A DNA stretch of 14,350 nt, taken from contig CAMLOF010000047.1 in assembly GCA_946481585.1 (NCBI GenBank), positions 1 to 14,350 of the forward strand, written 5' to 3'. The notes beneath the pieces are model-generated. The model did not search any database, was not told the DNA's origin, and worked only from the letters and a program-made list of their open reading frames with translations. Origin of the DNA: an uncultured Macromonas sp. GTDB lineage: Bacteria > Pseudomonadota > Gammaproteobacteria > Burkholderiales > Burkholderiaceae. Of the stretch, positions 6,622-13,584 are shown in pieces. The first letter of the stretch is position 1. Each line of letters begins with the position of its first letter. The position numbers were made by a program, and so were the translations under genes.

Positions 6622-8210
6622 CAGAACTCCACGTACACGTGCGGCAAGTCACCTGGTGCGCCCAGGGTGTAACCACTGCCCTTGAGCGTGGCTTGCCGGG
6701 CGAACTCCAAGTCGGACTGGAAGCTGGCATACACGCGGTACAGCGGCTCACCCGCGCGCACCTGGTCACCCAGCTTGCGCGCCAGGTCCACCCCGGCGCC
6801 CTGCACCTTGGGTGCCCCCGCCAGCTGTGCAATACGCGCTATGCGCAGGTTGTCTATGCCCGTCACCACACCGTCCTGCGGGGCGCAGACATCAAAGCTC
6901 AGCGCGCCCAGCTGGGGGTGTTCGTGGTCAAACGCCTTGCCGCCCTGTGCCTCGATGATGGCCATCATCTTCTTGAGTGCGCGGCCCGAATCCAGAATGT
7001 CGCGCGCAATGGCGTAGCCGTCGCCGCCACGGATGTCCGGGTCGCACTCCAACAAGCGGCCCGCCAGCCGCAGCGACTTTTGCCGCAGGTCCTGCGGCGC
7101 CAGGGGGTGGTTCTCCAACACGCGCATCACGTCGCGTGCCTCCAGCACCGGCCCCACGCCGTTGCCAATCGGCTGACGGCCATCGGTGATCACCACATCA
7201 AGCGACAGGTTCAGCCGCCGCGCCACGTACTCGAACAGGCGGCGCAACCGCTGTGCCTCGGGCATGGAACGCACCTTGGCGGTGGGCCCAATGGGAATGT
7301 CCAGCACCAGATGGTTGGAGCCCGCCGCGATCTTCTTGGACAGGATGGACGCCACCATCTGCCCGGGCGAATCGAGCGACAGCGGGCGCTCCACCGAGAT
7401 CAGCACATCATCGGCAGGCGACAGATCAGCCGTTCCGCCCCAGGCCAGGCAGGCCCGGTGCTCACGCACGATTTCGGCCAGGCGGTCAAAGGGCAGCTCC
7501 ACATTGGCCAGCACCTCCATGGTGTCGGCCGTGCCTGCGGGCGAGGTGATGGCGCGGGAAGAAGTCTTGGGGCAGACCAGACCATGCGCCGCGACGATGG
7601 GCACCACCAGCATGGACGTGCGGTTGCCCGGAATCCCGCCAATGCAGTGCTTGTCCACCACCAGCGGTTCACGCCAGTCCACGCGGCGGCCGCTGTCTAT
7701 CATGGCTTCCGTCAGGAAGAACACCTCCTCGCGGTCCAGTTCACCCCGGTTGGTGGCCACCACAAACGCCGACAGTTCGATCTTGGAATAGCGGTGCTCG
7801 GCAATGTCGCGCACGATGGCGTGAAAGTCCTCGCGGCCCAGGCGCTCGCCGTCGATCTTGCGGTGCAGCGCGGCAATCGACACCGGCGCCTCGGCCTGCT
7901 GGATGGAAGCCGTGTGCCCCCTCTCCACCCCCAACTGGTCAAACGCGTCTTGCGAAAGGCCCAATTCGTTGCACTGGACGATGCGGGGGTCGGACGTGAC
8001 GTTGAGCGTGGCCAGGATACGCTTGCCATTGGCACGCACCTCCACCTTGGATAGTGCCTGAAAGCCCTCAGCCCGATACACATCGCAATCGCGGTGCAGG
8101 TAGGCCACGTTCTCGCGGTAGGTGTCGATAGCGACGCGGCGCAGCTGCAATACCGCTGCACCAGGGTGGGGTGGCTCCGCTTCAGGCGCCTGGCTGGACA
8201 CAGGATTCAT
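6621..8210 (-). CDS. AMP phosphorylase / type 2 thymidine phosphorylase family
   Basis: A 529-residue nucleoside/nucleotide phosphorylase of the longer type typified by archaeal AMP phosphorylase (often labelled putative thymidine phosphorylase, deoA), which turns AMP and phosphate into adenine and ribose 1,5-bisphosphate. An extra N-terminal domain (about residues 22-90) precedes the glycosyltransferase helical domain and is absent from ~440-residue E. coli DeoA. The phosphate-binding segment [13 protein letters not shown] lies near 186-197 and the signature [18 protein letters not shown] near 217-234. The C-terminal biotin-like barrel includes [12 protein letters not shown] and [17 protein letters not shown]. 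The ATG at 8210 is preferred because GAGG lies six bases before it; a GTG at 8222 overlapping the Bug stop is the alternative. AMP versus thymidine as substrate cannot be settled here. Confidence 0.88.
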   Translation of the reverse strand: MNPVSSQAPEAEPPHPGAAVLQLRRVAIDTYRENVAYLHRDCDVYRAEGFQALSKVEVRANGKRILATLNVTSDPRIVQCNELGLSQDAFDQLGVERGHTASIQQAEAPVSIAALHRKIDGERLGREDFHAIVRDIAEHRYSKIELSAFVVATNRGELDREEVFFLTEAMIDSGRRVDWREPLVVDKHCIGGIPGNRTSMLVVPIVAAHGLVCPKTSSRAITSPAGTADTMEVLANVELPFDRLAEIVREHRACLAWGGTADLSPADDVLISVERPLSLDSPGQMVASILSKKIAAGSNHLVLDIPIGPTAKVRSMPEAQRLRRLFEYVARRLNLSLDVVITDGRQPIGNGVGPVLEARDVMRVLENHPLAPQDLRQKSLRLAGRLLECDPDIRGGDGYAIARDILDSGRALKKMMAIIEAQGGKAFDHEHPQLGALSFDVCAPQDGVVTGIDNLRIARIAQLAGAPKVQGAGVDLARKLGDQVRAGEPLYRVYASFQSDLEFARQATLKGSGYTLGAPGDLPHVYVEF

Positions 8211-8216
8211 CTTGCG

Positions 8217-8220
8217 CCTC
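8217..8220 (-). promoter_or_regulatory. Ribosome-binding site deciding the phosphorylase start
   Basis: On the minus strand GAGG stands six bases before the ATG at 8210 and overlaps the stop codon of the upstream Bug gene. It favours the ATG over the in-frame GTG at 8222 and implies that translation of the phosphorylase follows termination of Bug. Confidence 0.55.
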
Positions 8221-9220
8221 ACTGCGGACGAATCTGGTTGCGCTCAATGACCTCACGCATCTTGGCCGTGTCAGCCAGCACGCGCTTGGCCAGCCCTTCG
8301 GCTGAAGTGCCCGCCACCTGCCAGCCCTGGGCAAAGATCTTCTCGCGCACCTGAGGCTGGCGAACAATGTCGGCGAGCAACAGCGACAGCCAGTTCACAT
8401 GTGCCTTGGGCATGCCCACAGGCGCAGCCACGGCGTTCCAGATTTCCAGCTGGAAGCCCTGTATGCCAGCGTCTGCCAGGCTGGGCAGCTCGGGCACCAG
8501 CGTGCTACGCCCAGGCGAGGTGAGGCCCACGGCCTGCAGCTTGCCTGCCTTGACCTGCGCCATTGCCAGGCCGGGCGGCAAGAGCGCCATCTGGACGTCC
8601 CCCTGGATCATGGCGGTAATGACCTGGGGATTGCCAGGATAAGGCACGTGCACCGCCTGCAATCCGGCGGCTGCCTTGAGCATTTCCATGCCAATGTGGG
8701 CCACGGTGCCGATGCCTGGTGAACCGTAGTTCCACTGCCCACCGGCTTGCCGTGCAGCCGCCAGGAACGCCTTCCCCTGCCCAGGCACCTTGTTGGACAC
8801 CGCCAGCACCAGCGGCGCCGTGGCCAGCAACGACACGGGGGCCAGGTCGCGCAGCGGGTCGTAAGGCGTGGCGGGGTTGAGGATCTTGGCCGTGGTCATG
8901 TTGCCGTTGATCATCAAGCCCAGGGTGTGGCCGTCGGTGGCCCGTGCCACCATCTCGGCAGCCACGTTGCCACCCGCGCCCGGGCGGTTTTCCACCACCA
9001 CGGGTTGGCCCAGCGCCTGCGACAAGGGCTCGGCAATCGTGCGTGCCATCAGATCCGGGGACGAGCCCCCGGGGAACCCTACCAGCAGCTTGACCGGACG
9101 GTTCGGCCAGCCACCAGGTGCTTTGGCCCAGACCGTCTGACCCGTGGCCAGGCAGGCTGCTGACGCGACGGTGCCCTGCAGCAGGAAACGGCGGGAAATG
9201 GGGGTTGCGTTTCGACTCAT
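8219..9220 (-). CDS. Bug-family (TctC) extracytoplasmic solute-binding protein, Tat-exported
   Basis: A 333-residue periplasmic binding protein of the Bug/TctC family, which in Burkholderiales is greatly expanded and binds small carboxylates, amides and similar solutes. An N-terminal twin-arginine signal is seen as SRRFLLQ at 9-15, followed by a hydrophobic stretch and likely cleavage after WAKA near residue 34. The mature start [20 protein letters not shown], then [19 protein letters not shown], and the ligand-loop segments [18 protein letters not shown] and VHVPYPG are family hallmarks. The ATG at 9220 has an excellent AAGGAG; an upstream in-frame start at 9259 would bury the signal. No TctA/TctB membrane partners are encoded nearby. 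It sits directly before the AMP-phosphorylase-like gene, so a nucleobase- or sugar-related ligand is possible but unproven. Confidence 0.93.
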   Translation of the reverse strand: MSRNATPISRRFLLQGTVASAACLATGQTVWAKAPGGWPNRPVKLLVGFPGGSSPDLMARTIAEPLSQALGQPVVVENRPGAGGNVAAEMVARATDGHTLGLMINGNMTTAKILNPATPYDPLRDLAPVSLLATAPLVLAVSNKVPGQGKAFLAAARQAGGQWNYGSPGIGTVAHIGMEMLKAAAGLQAVHVPYPGNPQVITAMIQGDVQMALLPPGLAMAQVKAGKLQAVGLTSPGRSTLVPELPSLADAGIQGFQLEIWNAVAAPVGMPKAHVNWLSLLLADIVRQPQVREKIFAQGWQVAGTSAEGLAKRVLADTAKMREVIERNQIRPQ

Positions 9221-9227
9221 TCTTTGT

Positions 9228-9233
9228 CTCCTT
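9228..9233 (-). promoter_or_regulatory. Strong ribosome-binding site for the Bug gene
   Basis: AAGGAG on the minus strand, seven bases before the ATG at 9220. It is one of the best Shine-Dalgarno matches in the window and fixes the start of the solute-binding protein at MSRNATP. The 46-base gap upstream is the widest in the minus-strand gene run and could also hold a promoter, though none is obvious. Confidence 0.7.
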
Positions 9234-9266
9234 GTGATGGGGTGGGAGTATCCCCCCAATCAATGG

Positions 9267-10478
9267 CTATGCGCCAGCAGGCAGTGACGGCCCAGCGTAC
9301 AGGCGCGGCACATCCAGCAGCGATTCACCCAGCGCCGCCATGGCGAAATTGCGCCCCCAGCGAACCACGCCGTCGGCATGAAAAACCAAACCATTACGCC
9401 GGGAACGCTCCTGCACCCAGGCATTGCGGCGCCAGCGCAGGCCCGCCCAGCGCTGCAGCAGGGCTGGCCAATCAACACGCGCGGCGGCTGGCGCCTGGCT
9501 GAGCATTTGCCCCAAGGTCCAGGCATCCTCCAGCGCCATGGCAGCCCCCTGCGCCAGGTAGGGTCGCATGGGGTGGGCCGCATCCCCCAGCAAAGCCACC
9601 CGCCCCTGGGCATGTTCATGTGCACCCTGCATGGGGGCGCGGGCATTGAGCGGCCACAAGCGCCATTGCAGCACCGCGTTCAGCACCTCGTCCAGGTCTG
9701 TGGCCGTGCTGCCCAGCGCCGAACGTAGTTGAGCAGCATGGGCCTCGTGGTCCCAGCCCTGCGCGCCTTCGGGCACGGCACCCTCGACCACCACCACCAC
9801 GTTCATCCATTCACCCGCCCGCACAGGGTATTGCACTGCGTGCAGGCGCGGCCCCAGCCAGGCGGTCACGGCTTGTCGCCGCAGGCGCTCGGGCAGATCG
9901 GCCATGTAAACCATGCCACGGTAAGCGAGATGCCCCGAAAACACCGGCGCACCATCGCCCAGCAGCATGTCGCGGGTACGGCTCCAGAGGCCATCACACC
10001 CCAGAACCGCGTCAGCCGTGAGGCTCATGTCGCCAGACGTGTCCAGGCGCACCACCTCACCTTGCGTTTTCATGCCCGTCAACTGCTGGTTCAAGTGGCA
10101 GGACACCGAAGCATGGTCCTCCACCGCGTCCAGCAGCATCGAATGCAGATCTGCGCGGTGAATGGTGGCGTAAGGCTTCCCATAGCGTTGCAGTGCGCGC
10201 GCCCCCAACTCCAAGCGCCCCAGGCGCTCGCCACTGCCAGCGTCGCGCACCAGCAGTTCCTCAGGAAAGGCAGCGCATTCGGCCAGCGCCCCCCCCAGGC
10301 CCCAGTCGTGCAGCACACGCACGGCATTCGGCCCAAGCTGTATGCCGGCACCCACCTCTGAAAACAGCGGCGCCTGCTCGATCAGTTGAACCCGCAGTTC
10401 CGGCCGTGCACGCGCACAGGCCAAAGCCGCACCCAGGCCGGCCATGCCGCCGCCCACGACAACGATACGGTCCTGCAT
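9267..10478 (-). CDS. FAD-dependent monooxygenase (class A aromatic hydroxylase type)
   Basis: A 403-residue flavoprotein monooxygenase of the salicylate / 3-hydroxybenzoate 6-hydroxylase type, using NAD(P)H and oxygen to hydroxylate a probably aromatic substrate in the cytoplasm. It shows the dinucleotide-binding GGGMAGLG at 9-16, EVGAGIQLGPNAVRVL near 41-56, the conserved R108 of HRADL, the DG motif LGCDGLWSRTR (D162-G163), and the GD motif VALLGDAAHPMRPYLAQGAAMALEDA with G298-D299. Length is normal. The ATG at 10478 starts right before the flavin fold; an in-frame TTG at 10493 overlapping the sppA stop is an alternative. It is cotranscribed with sppA by spacing, but has no obvious link to it. 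The substrate is unknown; kynurenine 3-monooxygenase is not indicated. Confidence 0.9.
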   Translation of the reverse strand: MQDRIVVVGGGMAGLGAALACARARPELRVQLIEQAPLFSEVGAGIQLGPNAVRVLHDWGLGGALAECAAFPEELLVRDAGSGERLGRLELGARALQRYGKPYATIHRADLHSMLLDAVEDHASVSCHLNQQLTGMKTQGEVVRLDTSGDMSLTADAVLGCDGLWSRTRDMLLGDGAPVFSGHLAYRGMVYMADLPERLRRQAVTAWLGPRLHAVQYPVRAGEWMNVVVVVEGAVPEGAQGWDHEAHAAQLRSALGSTATDLDEVLNAVLQWRLWPLNARAPMQGAHEHAQGRVALLGDAAHPMRPYLAQGAAMALEDAWTLGQMLSQAPAAARVDWPALLQRWAGLRWRRNAWVQERSRRNGLVFHADGVVRWGRNFAMAALGESLLDVPRLYAGPSLPAGA

Positions 10479-10489
10479 CTTGGTCAGGC

Positions 10490-11461
10490 TCAACGCAGGG
10501 CAGGCGCCCAGCGGTGCGACAACTGCATGGCTTTTTCGCTCACACCGGCACCGAAGCGGCGTGCCAGGCGCTCGGCCACGTTCTCACGCTGGGTGTAATC
10601 AATGATTTCCTCGGCCTGCACCACGTCACGGGCCACCTGGTCCAGGCTGCCCAGATCGTCGGCCAGGCCCATGGCCACGGCCTTCTGGCCGCTCCAAACC
10701 AAACCACTGAACGTCTCGGGGGTGATCTTCAAGCGGTCCCCACGGCCTTTCTTGACCACGTCAATGAACTGCTCATGAATCTCGTTGAGCATGCCTTGTG
10801 CATAGGCACGCTGCGCATCAGTCTGCGGGCTGAAAGGGTCCATGAAGCCTTTGTTCTCGCCAGCCGTCAACAGACGGCGCTCCACGCCCACCTTGTCCAT
10901 CAAGCCGGTGAAGCCAAACCCGTCCATCAGCACGCCAATGCTGCCCACGATGCTGGCCTTGTCCACGTAGATGTTGTCAGCCGCAGCAGCGATGTAGTAC
11001 GCCGCTGAAGCACACGTTTCCTCCACCACGGCGTACACCGGCTTCTGGTGCAGGGCCTTCAGGCGGTGAATCTCGTCATTGATCATGCCTGCCTGCACGG
11101 GGCTGCCGCCAGGCGAATCGATCAGCAGCACCACCGCTTGGGCACCACTGTCCTCAAACGCCGACCGCAGCGAATCCATGACCGCGCGAGCGTTGGCATC
11201 CGCCTCGGCGCCGATTTCACCGCGCACCTCGACCAATGCGGTGTGGGGGCGGCTGACCGAGGTCGTTGGCGTCATGTCGCGGTAGGCCAGCCACAGGATA
11301 GCCACAAACAGCGCCAGCCAAAGCAGCCGGATTGCCACCTTCCAACGACGGGCCGCGCGTTGTTCCTGCAACGCGGCAAAGGCGAGCTTTTCCAGCGTGG
11401 CGCGCTCCCAGCCCGGTGCGGGCTGCTGTGGGGACTGGGGCGGCTGCGTCATGTCTTGCAT
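10490..11461 (-). CDS. sppA: Signal peptide peptidase SppA, S49 family, short form
   Basis: A membrane-anchored serine/lysine protease that degrades leftover signal peptides. It has 323 residues, the half-length form like the Gram-positive enzyme rather than the duplicated ~600-residue E. coli SppA. One transmembrane segment is visible at about 41-60 (VAIRLLWLALFVAILWLAY), placing the catalytic domain outside the cytoplasm. The nucleophile S152 in ETCASAAYYIA and the general base K204 in GENKGFMDPF are 52 residues apart, as in Bacillus SppA. LIDSPGGSPVQAG and DKASIVGSIGVLM are further signatures. The ATG at 11461 is preceded by AAGAG; TTG at 11476, overlapping the Rieske stop, and ATG at 11452 are alternatives. 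It follows the Rieske gene by 11 bases. Confidence 0.94.
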   Translation of the reverse strand: MQDMTQPPQSPQQPAPGWERATLEKLAFAALQEQRAARRWKVAIRLLWLALFVAILWLAYRDMTPTTSVSRPHTALVEVRGEIGAEADANARAVMDSLRSAFEDSGAQAVVLLIDSPGGSPVQAGMINDEIHRLKALHQKPVYAVVEETCASAAYYIAAAADNIYVDKASIVGSIGVLMDGFGFTGLMDKVGVERRLLTAGENKGFMDPFSPQTDAQRAYAQGMLNEIHEQFIDVVKKGRGDRLKITPETFSGLVWSGQKAVAMGLADDLGSLDQVARDVVQAEEIIDYTQRENVAERLARRFGAGVSEKAMQLSHRWAPALR

Positions 11462-11472
11462 AAGTCTGCTCT

Positions 11473-11850
11473 TCAAAAAGCTATGGGTTGCAGGTTGTAT
11501 TGTGACCGCCAGAAGACCACGCCATCGTGCTCGACGGCTTCAATCTTCACCAGCGGCCCACGCCCCGGTCCGCCCACACAGCGCCCGGTGTCGGGCTGGA
11601 ACAACGCACCATGGCTGGCACAGACCAGGTTGTGCCCGGTCAGGTCGAAGAAGTGGTTGGGGCGCCAGTCCATCTCCATGGCCACGTGGCTGCAGCGGTT
11701 CAGGTAGGCATGCACCTGCCCCTGGTAGCGAATGGCAAAGGCCCGGCATGTCTGCCCCTGGTAGGTCACGTCGAACGGGCAGGCCTCGCCCCCATCGACC
11801 AGGTCGCGGCTGTTGCACAGCGGGTGAAGATCGGCAGCATGTGAGGTCAT
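11473..11850 (-). CDS. Small Rieske [2Fe-2S] protein
   Basis: A 125-residue soluble Rieske domain protein, resembling Rieske-type ferredoxins and the small subunit of nitrite reductase. The cluster ligands are C53 and H55 (NRCSHVAMEMDW) and C77 and H80 (LVCASHGALFQPDTGRCVGGP), in the CxH...CxxH arrangement with normal spacing. No signal peptide or membrane segment is visible, so it is probably cytoplasmic. The ATG at 11850 gives MTSHAADLHPL; a TTG at 11859 would add three residues. Neither has a clear ribosome-binding site. From memory, a Rieske gene before sppA is usual in Burkholderiales housekeeping clusters, and its electron partner is unknown. It diverges from maf with 56 bases between the ATGs. 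Confidence 0.92.
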   Translation of the reverse strand: MTSHAADLHPLCNSRDLVDGGEACPFDVTYQGQTCRAFAIRYQGQVHAYLNRCSHVAMEMDWRPNHFFDLTGHNLVCASHGALFQPDTGRCVGGPGRGPLVKIEAVEHDGVVFWRSQYNLQPIAF

Positions 11851-11906
11851 GGCATGCAACGGTAACGCAAAACCGATGCGGCCAAAAAAATCCCGACAAT
11901 ACGGCC
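11851..11906. promoter_or_regulatory. Divergent intergenic region, Rieske/sppA run versus maf
   Basis: These 56 bases separate two divergent start codons and so should hold promoters, or leaders, for both directions. The only distinctive features are a run of seven A on the plus strand near 11884-11890 and a weak GACAAT (-10-like for maf) at 11895-11900. No convincing -35 or operator can be seen. The call rests on gene geometry rather than on motifs. Confidence 0.35.
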
Positions 11907-12512
11907 ATGAACGCTACGCTCTCCCCGCAGCCCGAACGCCCTCTGGTGCTGGGCTCCACATCCCGCTACCGGCGCGAACTGCTGCAGCGCCTGCACCTGG
12001 CTTTTGATGTTGTTTCCCCGCACGTCGATGAAACCCCGCTGCCCGGCGAAACCCCAGCCGCCATAGCGCAACGCCTGGCGCTGGCAAAGGCCCATGCCGT
12101 GGCCGCCCAACGCCCCGAGGCAGTGGTCATCGGCAGCGACCAGGTGGCCGACCTGGCAGGCGAACCGCTGGGCAAGCCCGGCACCCACGAGCGCGCCGTG
12201 GCCCAGCTGCGCCGCATGAGCGGCCAGACCGTGCTGTTCCAGACCGCAGTGGCCGTGGTGTGCGCAGCCACCGGCTTTGAACGCTGCGAACTGGCCGTGG
12301 TGCGTGTGGTGTTCCGCGACCTGAGCGACGACGAAATCGAGCGCTACCTGCGCATCGAGCAACCCTACGACTGCGCGGGCAGCGCCAAGAGCGAAGGCCT
12401 GGGCATCGCCCTGCTGGACCACATCGACAACGACGACCCCACCGCACTGGTGGGCCTGCCCCTCATCCGCACGGCCCGCCTGCTGCGCCAGGCCGGGCTG
12501 CGCCTGCCATGA
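11907..12512 (+). CDS. Maf nucleotide pyrophosphatase, YceF type (7-methyl-GTP)
   Basis: A 201-residue Maf-family house-cleaning pyrophosphatase hydrolysing non-canonical nucleoside triphosphates to monophosphates. The N-terminal LVLGSTSRYRRELLQRL and the later PYDCAGSAKSEGLGIALL match the YceF subgroup, whose E. coli member prefers 7-methyl-GTP, rather than the dTTP/UTP-specific YhdE subgroup. The catalytic aspartate is D78 in VVIGSDQVADLAG, and DDPTALVGLPL is the expected C-terminal signature. The length is typical. The ATG at 11907 gives the conserved beginning, although no ribosome-binding site is evident. Its stop overlaps the next start as ATGA, so the methylase is translationally coupled. 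The subgroup call is by motif and was not tested by alignment. Confidence 0.92.
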   Translation: MNATLSPQPERPLVLGSTSRYRRELLQRLHLAFDVVSPHVDETPLPGETPAAIAQRLALAKAHAVAAQRPEAVVIGSDQVADLAGEPLGKPGTHERAVAQLRRMSGQTVLFQTAVAVVCAATGFERCELAVVRVVFRDLSDDEIERYLRIEQPYDCAGSAKSEGLGIALLDHIDNDDPTALVGLPLIRTARLLRQAGLRLP

Positions 12513-13288
12513 GCGCCGTTCAACCTGGCACCCTGTATCTGGTGCCCACGCCGCTGGACTTTGGCTGTGAAACCCACGACCCGGCCCTTCTGGCCGCCCT
12601 GCCCGCGCACACGCTGCAGGTAGCCGCCGGTTTGACCCACTGGATCACAGAGAACGCCAAGAGCACGCGCGCCTTCCTCAAGCGGGTGGACGCACAACAG
12701 CCGCTGGCTGCACCCTTGCAAGCGCAGCAGATTGTGGAACTGCCGCGCGAGGTACACAAGAAAGGCGACCACGACCCTGCCCAGGGCTTCGACGCCCGAC
12801 CACTGCTCGCCCCAGCCTTGCAGGGGCACAACATGGGACTGGTAAGCGAGGCAGGCATGCCCGCCATTGCCGACCCGGGAGCTTCCGTGGTGCGCGCAGC
12901 GCACGCCCTGGGCCTGCGCGTGGTGCCGCTGGTGGGGCCGGTGTCGCTGATGTTGGCCTTGGCGGCCAGCGGGCTGAACGGGCAGAACTTCGCCTTCGTG
13001 GGCTACCTGCCGCAAGACGCGGCGCAACGCACTCAGCGCCTGCGCGAACTGGAAGCCCTGGCACTCAAGACCGGCCAGACGCAGATATTCATCGAAACAC
13101 CCTACCGCAACACGGCACTGCTGCAAGCAGCCATCGGCGCGCTCAAGCCAGATACCCGGCTTGCTCTGTGCTTCGGCGCGACCCTGGCGGAGCAGACCAT
13201 CCGCAGCTACACCGTTGCCCAGTGGAAAAAACAAAACACCACGGCATTGCCCTTGCAACTGCCTGCAGTGTTCCTTGTTGGCCGCTGA
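12509..13288 (+). CDS. RsmI-like SAM-dependent methyltransferase (tetrapyrrole methylase fold)
   Basis: A 259-residue protein of the tetrapyrrole methylase superfamily, close to RsmI, which methylates the ribose of C1402 in 16S rRNA. GTLYLVPTPLDFG at 7-19 replaces the GTLYVVATPIGN of true RsmI, and the SAM-binding part reads LVSEAGMPAIADPG at 111-124, then VVPLVGPVSLMLALAASGL at 138-156 and FAFVGYLPQDAAQR. TENAKSTRAFLKRV near 47-60 is also RsmI-like. Loss of the PIGN turn, and my expectation that a canonical rsmI lies elsewhere, make it a paralogue of uncertain target. The ATG at 12509 overlaps the maf stop by four bases. Its own stop lies inside a palindromic stretch 28 bases before a convergent gene. 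Confidence 0.87.
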   Translation: MSAVQPGTLYLVPTPLDFGCETHDPALLAALPAHTLQVAAGLTHWITENAKSTRAFLKRVDAQQPLAAPLQAQQIVELPREVHKKGDHDPAQGFDARPLLAPALQGHNMGLVSEAGMPAIADPGASVVRAAHALGLRVVPLVGPVSLMLALAASGLNGQNFAFVGYLPQDAAQRTQRLRELEALALKTGQTQIFIETPYRNTALLQAAIGALKPDTRLALCFGATLAEQTIRSYTVAQWKKQNTTALPLQLPAVFLVGR

Positions 13289-13300
13289 TCAGCCGGCTGA
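13284..13300. repeat. Nested perfect palindromes at the convergent gene junction
   Basis: GCTGATCAGC (13284-13293) and TCAGCCGGCTGA (13289-13300) are overlapping perfect palindromes, covering the stop of the RsmI-like gene and the start of the 28-base gap to the convergent small gene. There is no T-run on either strand, so it is not a textbook intrinsic terminator. It may act as a bidirectional RNA hairpin or have no function. Confidence 0.4.
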
Positions 13301-13316
13301 GCACATCCACCAGACG

Positions 13317-13511
13317 TCATTGACCGGCGCCGCGGCGCGACTGCGTCTGGTTGTTGCTGCCCACATGCGACTCCCGGTCGCTGCGGCTGTCGGGCGTACG
13401 CTTGCCTTGATTCAACTGGGTGGCGTGCTTCTCACCCGGCTTGTTGGTGTCGTTTTCGACCTTGCCGCCGTGGGCATGGACGTTTTCGCGCGGAGTCTTG
13501 TGGCTCGTCAT
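13317..13511 (-). CDS. Small hydrophilic, probably disordered protein of unknown function
   Basis: A 64-residue open frame whose product I do not recognise. It has no hydrophobic stretch and no cysteine. It is rich in N, K, H, R, S, T, Q, G and E (for example KVENDTNKPGEKHATQLNQG), so it is very likely unstructured and soluble. Coding is supported by AAGGAA six bases before the ATG at 13511, by GC-rich third positions like the neighbours, and by the lack of a competing gene on the other strand. An earlier ATG at 13541 would add ten residues but has no such site. The composition recalls small stress-associated proteins, which is only a resemblance. It is convergent with the RsmI-like gene and lies downstream of purH on the same strand. 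Confidence 0.6.
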   Translation of the reverse strand: MTSHKTPRENVHAHGGKVENDTNKPGEKHATQLNQGKRTPDSRSDRESHVGSNNQTQSRRGAGQ

Positions 13512-13517
13512 GACCGG

Positions 13518-13523
13518 TTCCTT
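13518..13523 (-). promoter_or_regulatory. Ribosome-binding site supporting the small gene
   Basis: AAGGAA on the minus strand, six bases before the ATG at 13511. It selects this start over the in-frame ATG at 13541 and is the main evidence that the 64-residue frame is translated. Confidence 0.6.
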
Positions 13524-13584
13524 GCTTGGATGAAAGGGCAAAAATCACCCTCAAGCCAACGTTACTGCAACCGGTATGCGCACG

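Noticed and set aside
6432..8054. A 540-codon plus-strand frame opposite the Prs-like and phosphorylase genes.
   Set aside because: It is antisense to two well-supported enzymes, has no recognisable motif, and shows the H/R/Q-rich composition of shadow frames.
9267..10478. The FAD monooxygenase as kynurenine 3-monooxygenase completing the kyn pathway.
   Set aside because: It lies on the other strand in a different operon, resembles salicylate/3-hydroxybenzoate hydroxylases more closely, and lacks the C-terminal hydrophobic extension typical of KMO.
9267..11850. Rieske protein and FAD monooxygenase as one multicomponent oxygenase.
   Set aside because: SppA separates them, class A flavin monooxygenases need no Rieske partner, and the Rieske protein looks like part of a housekeeping pair with SppA.
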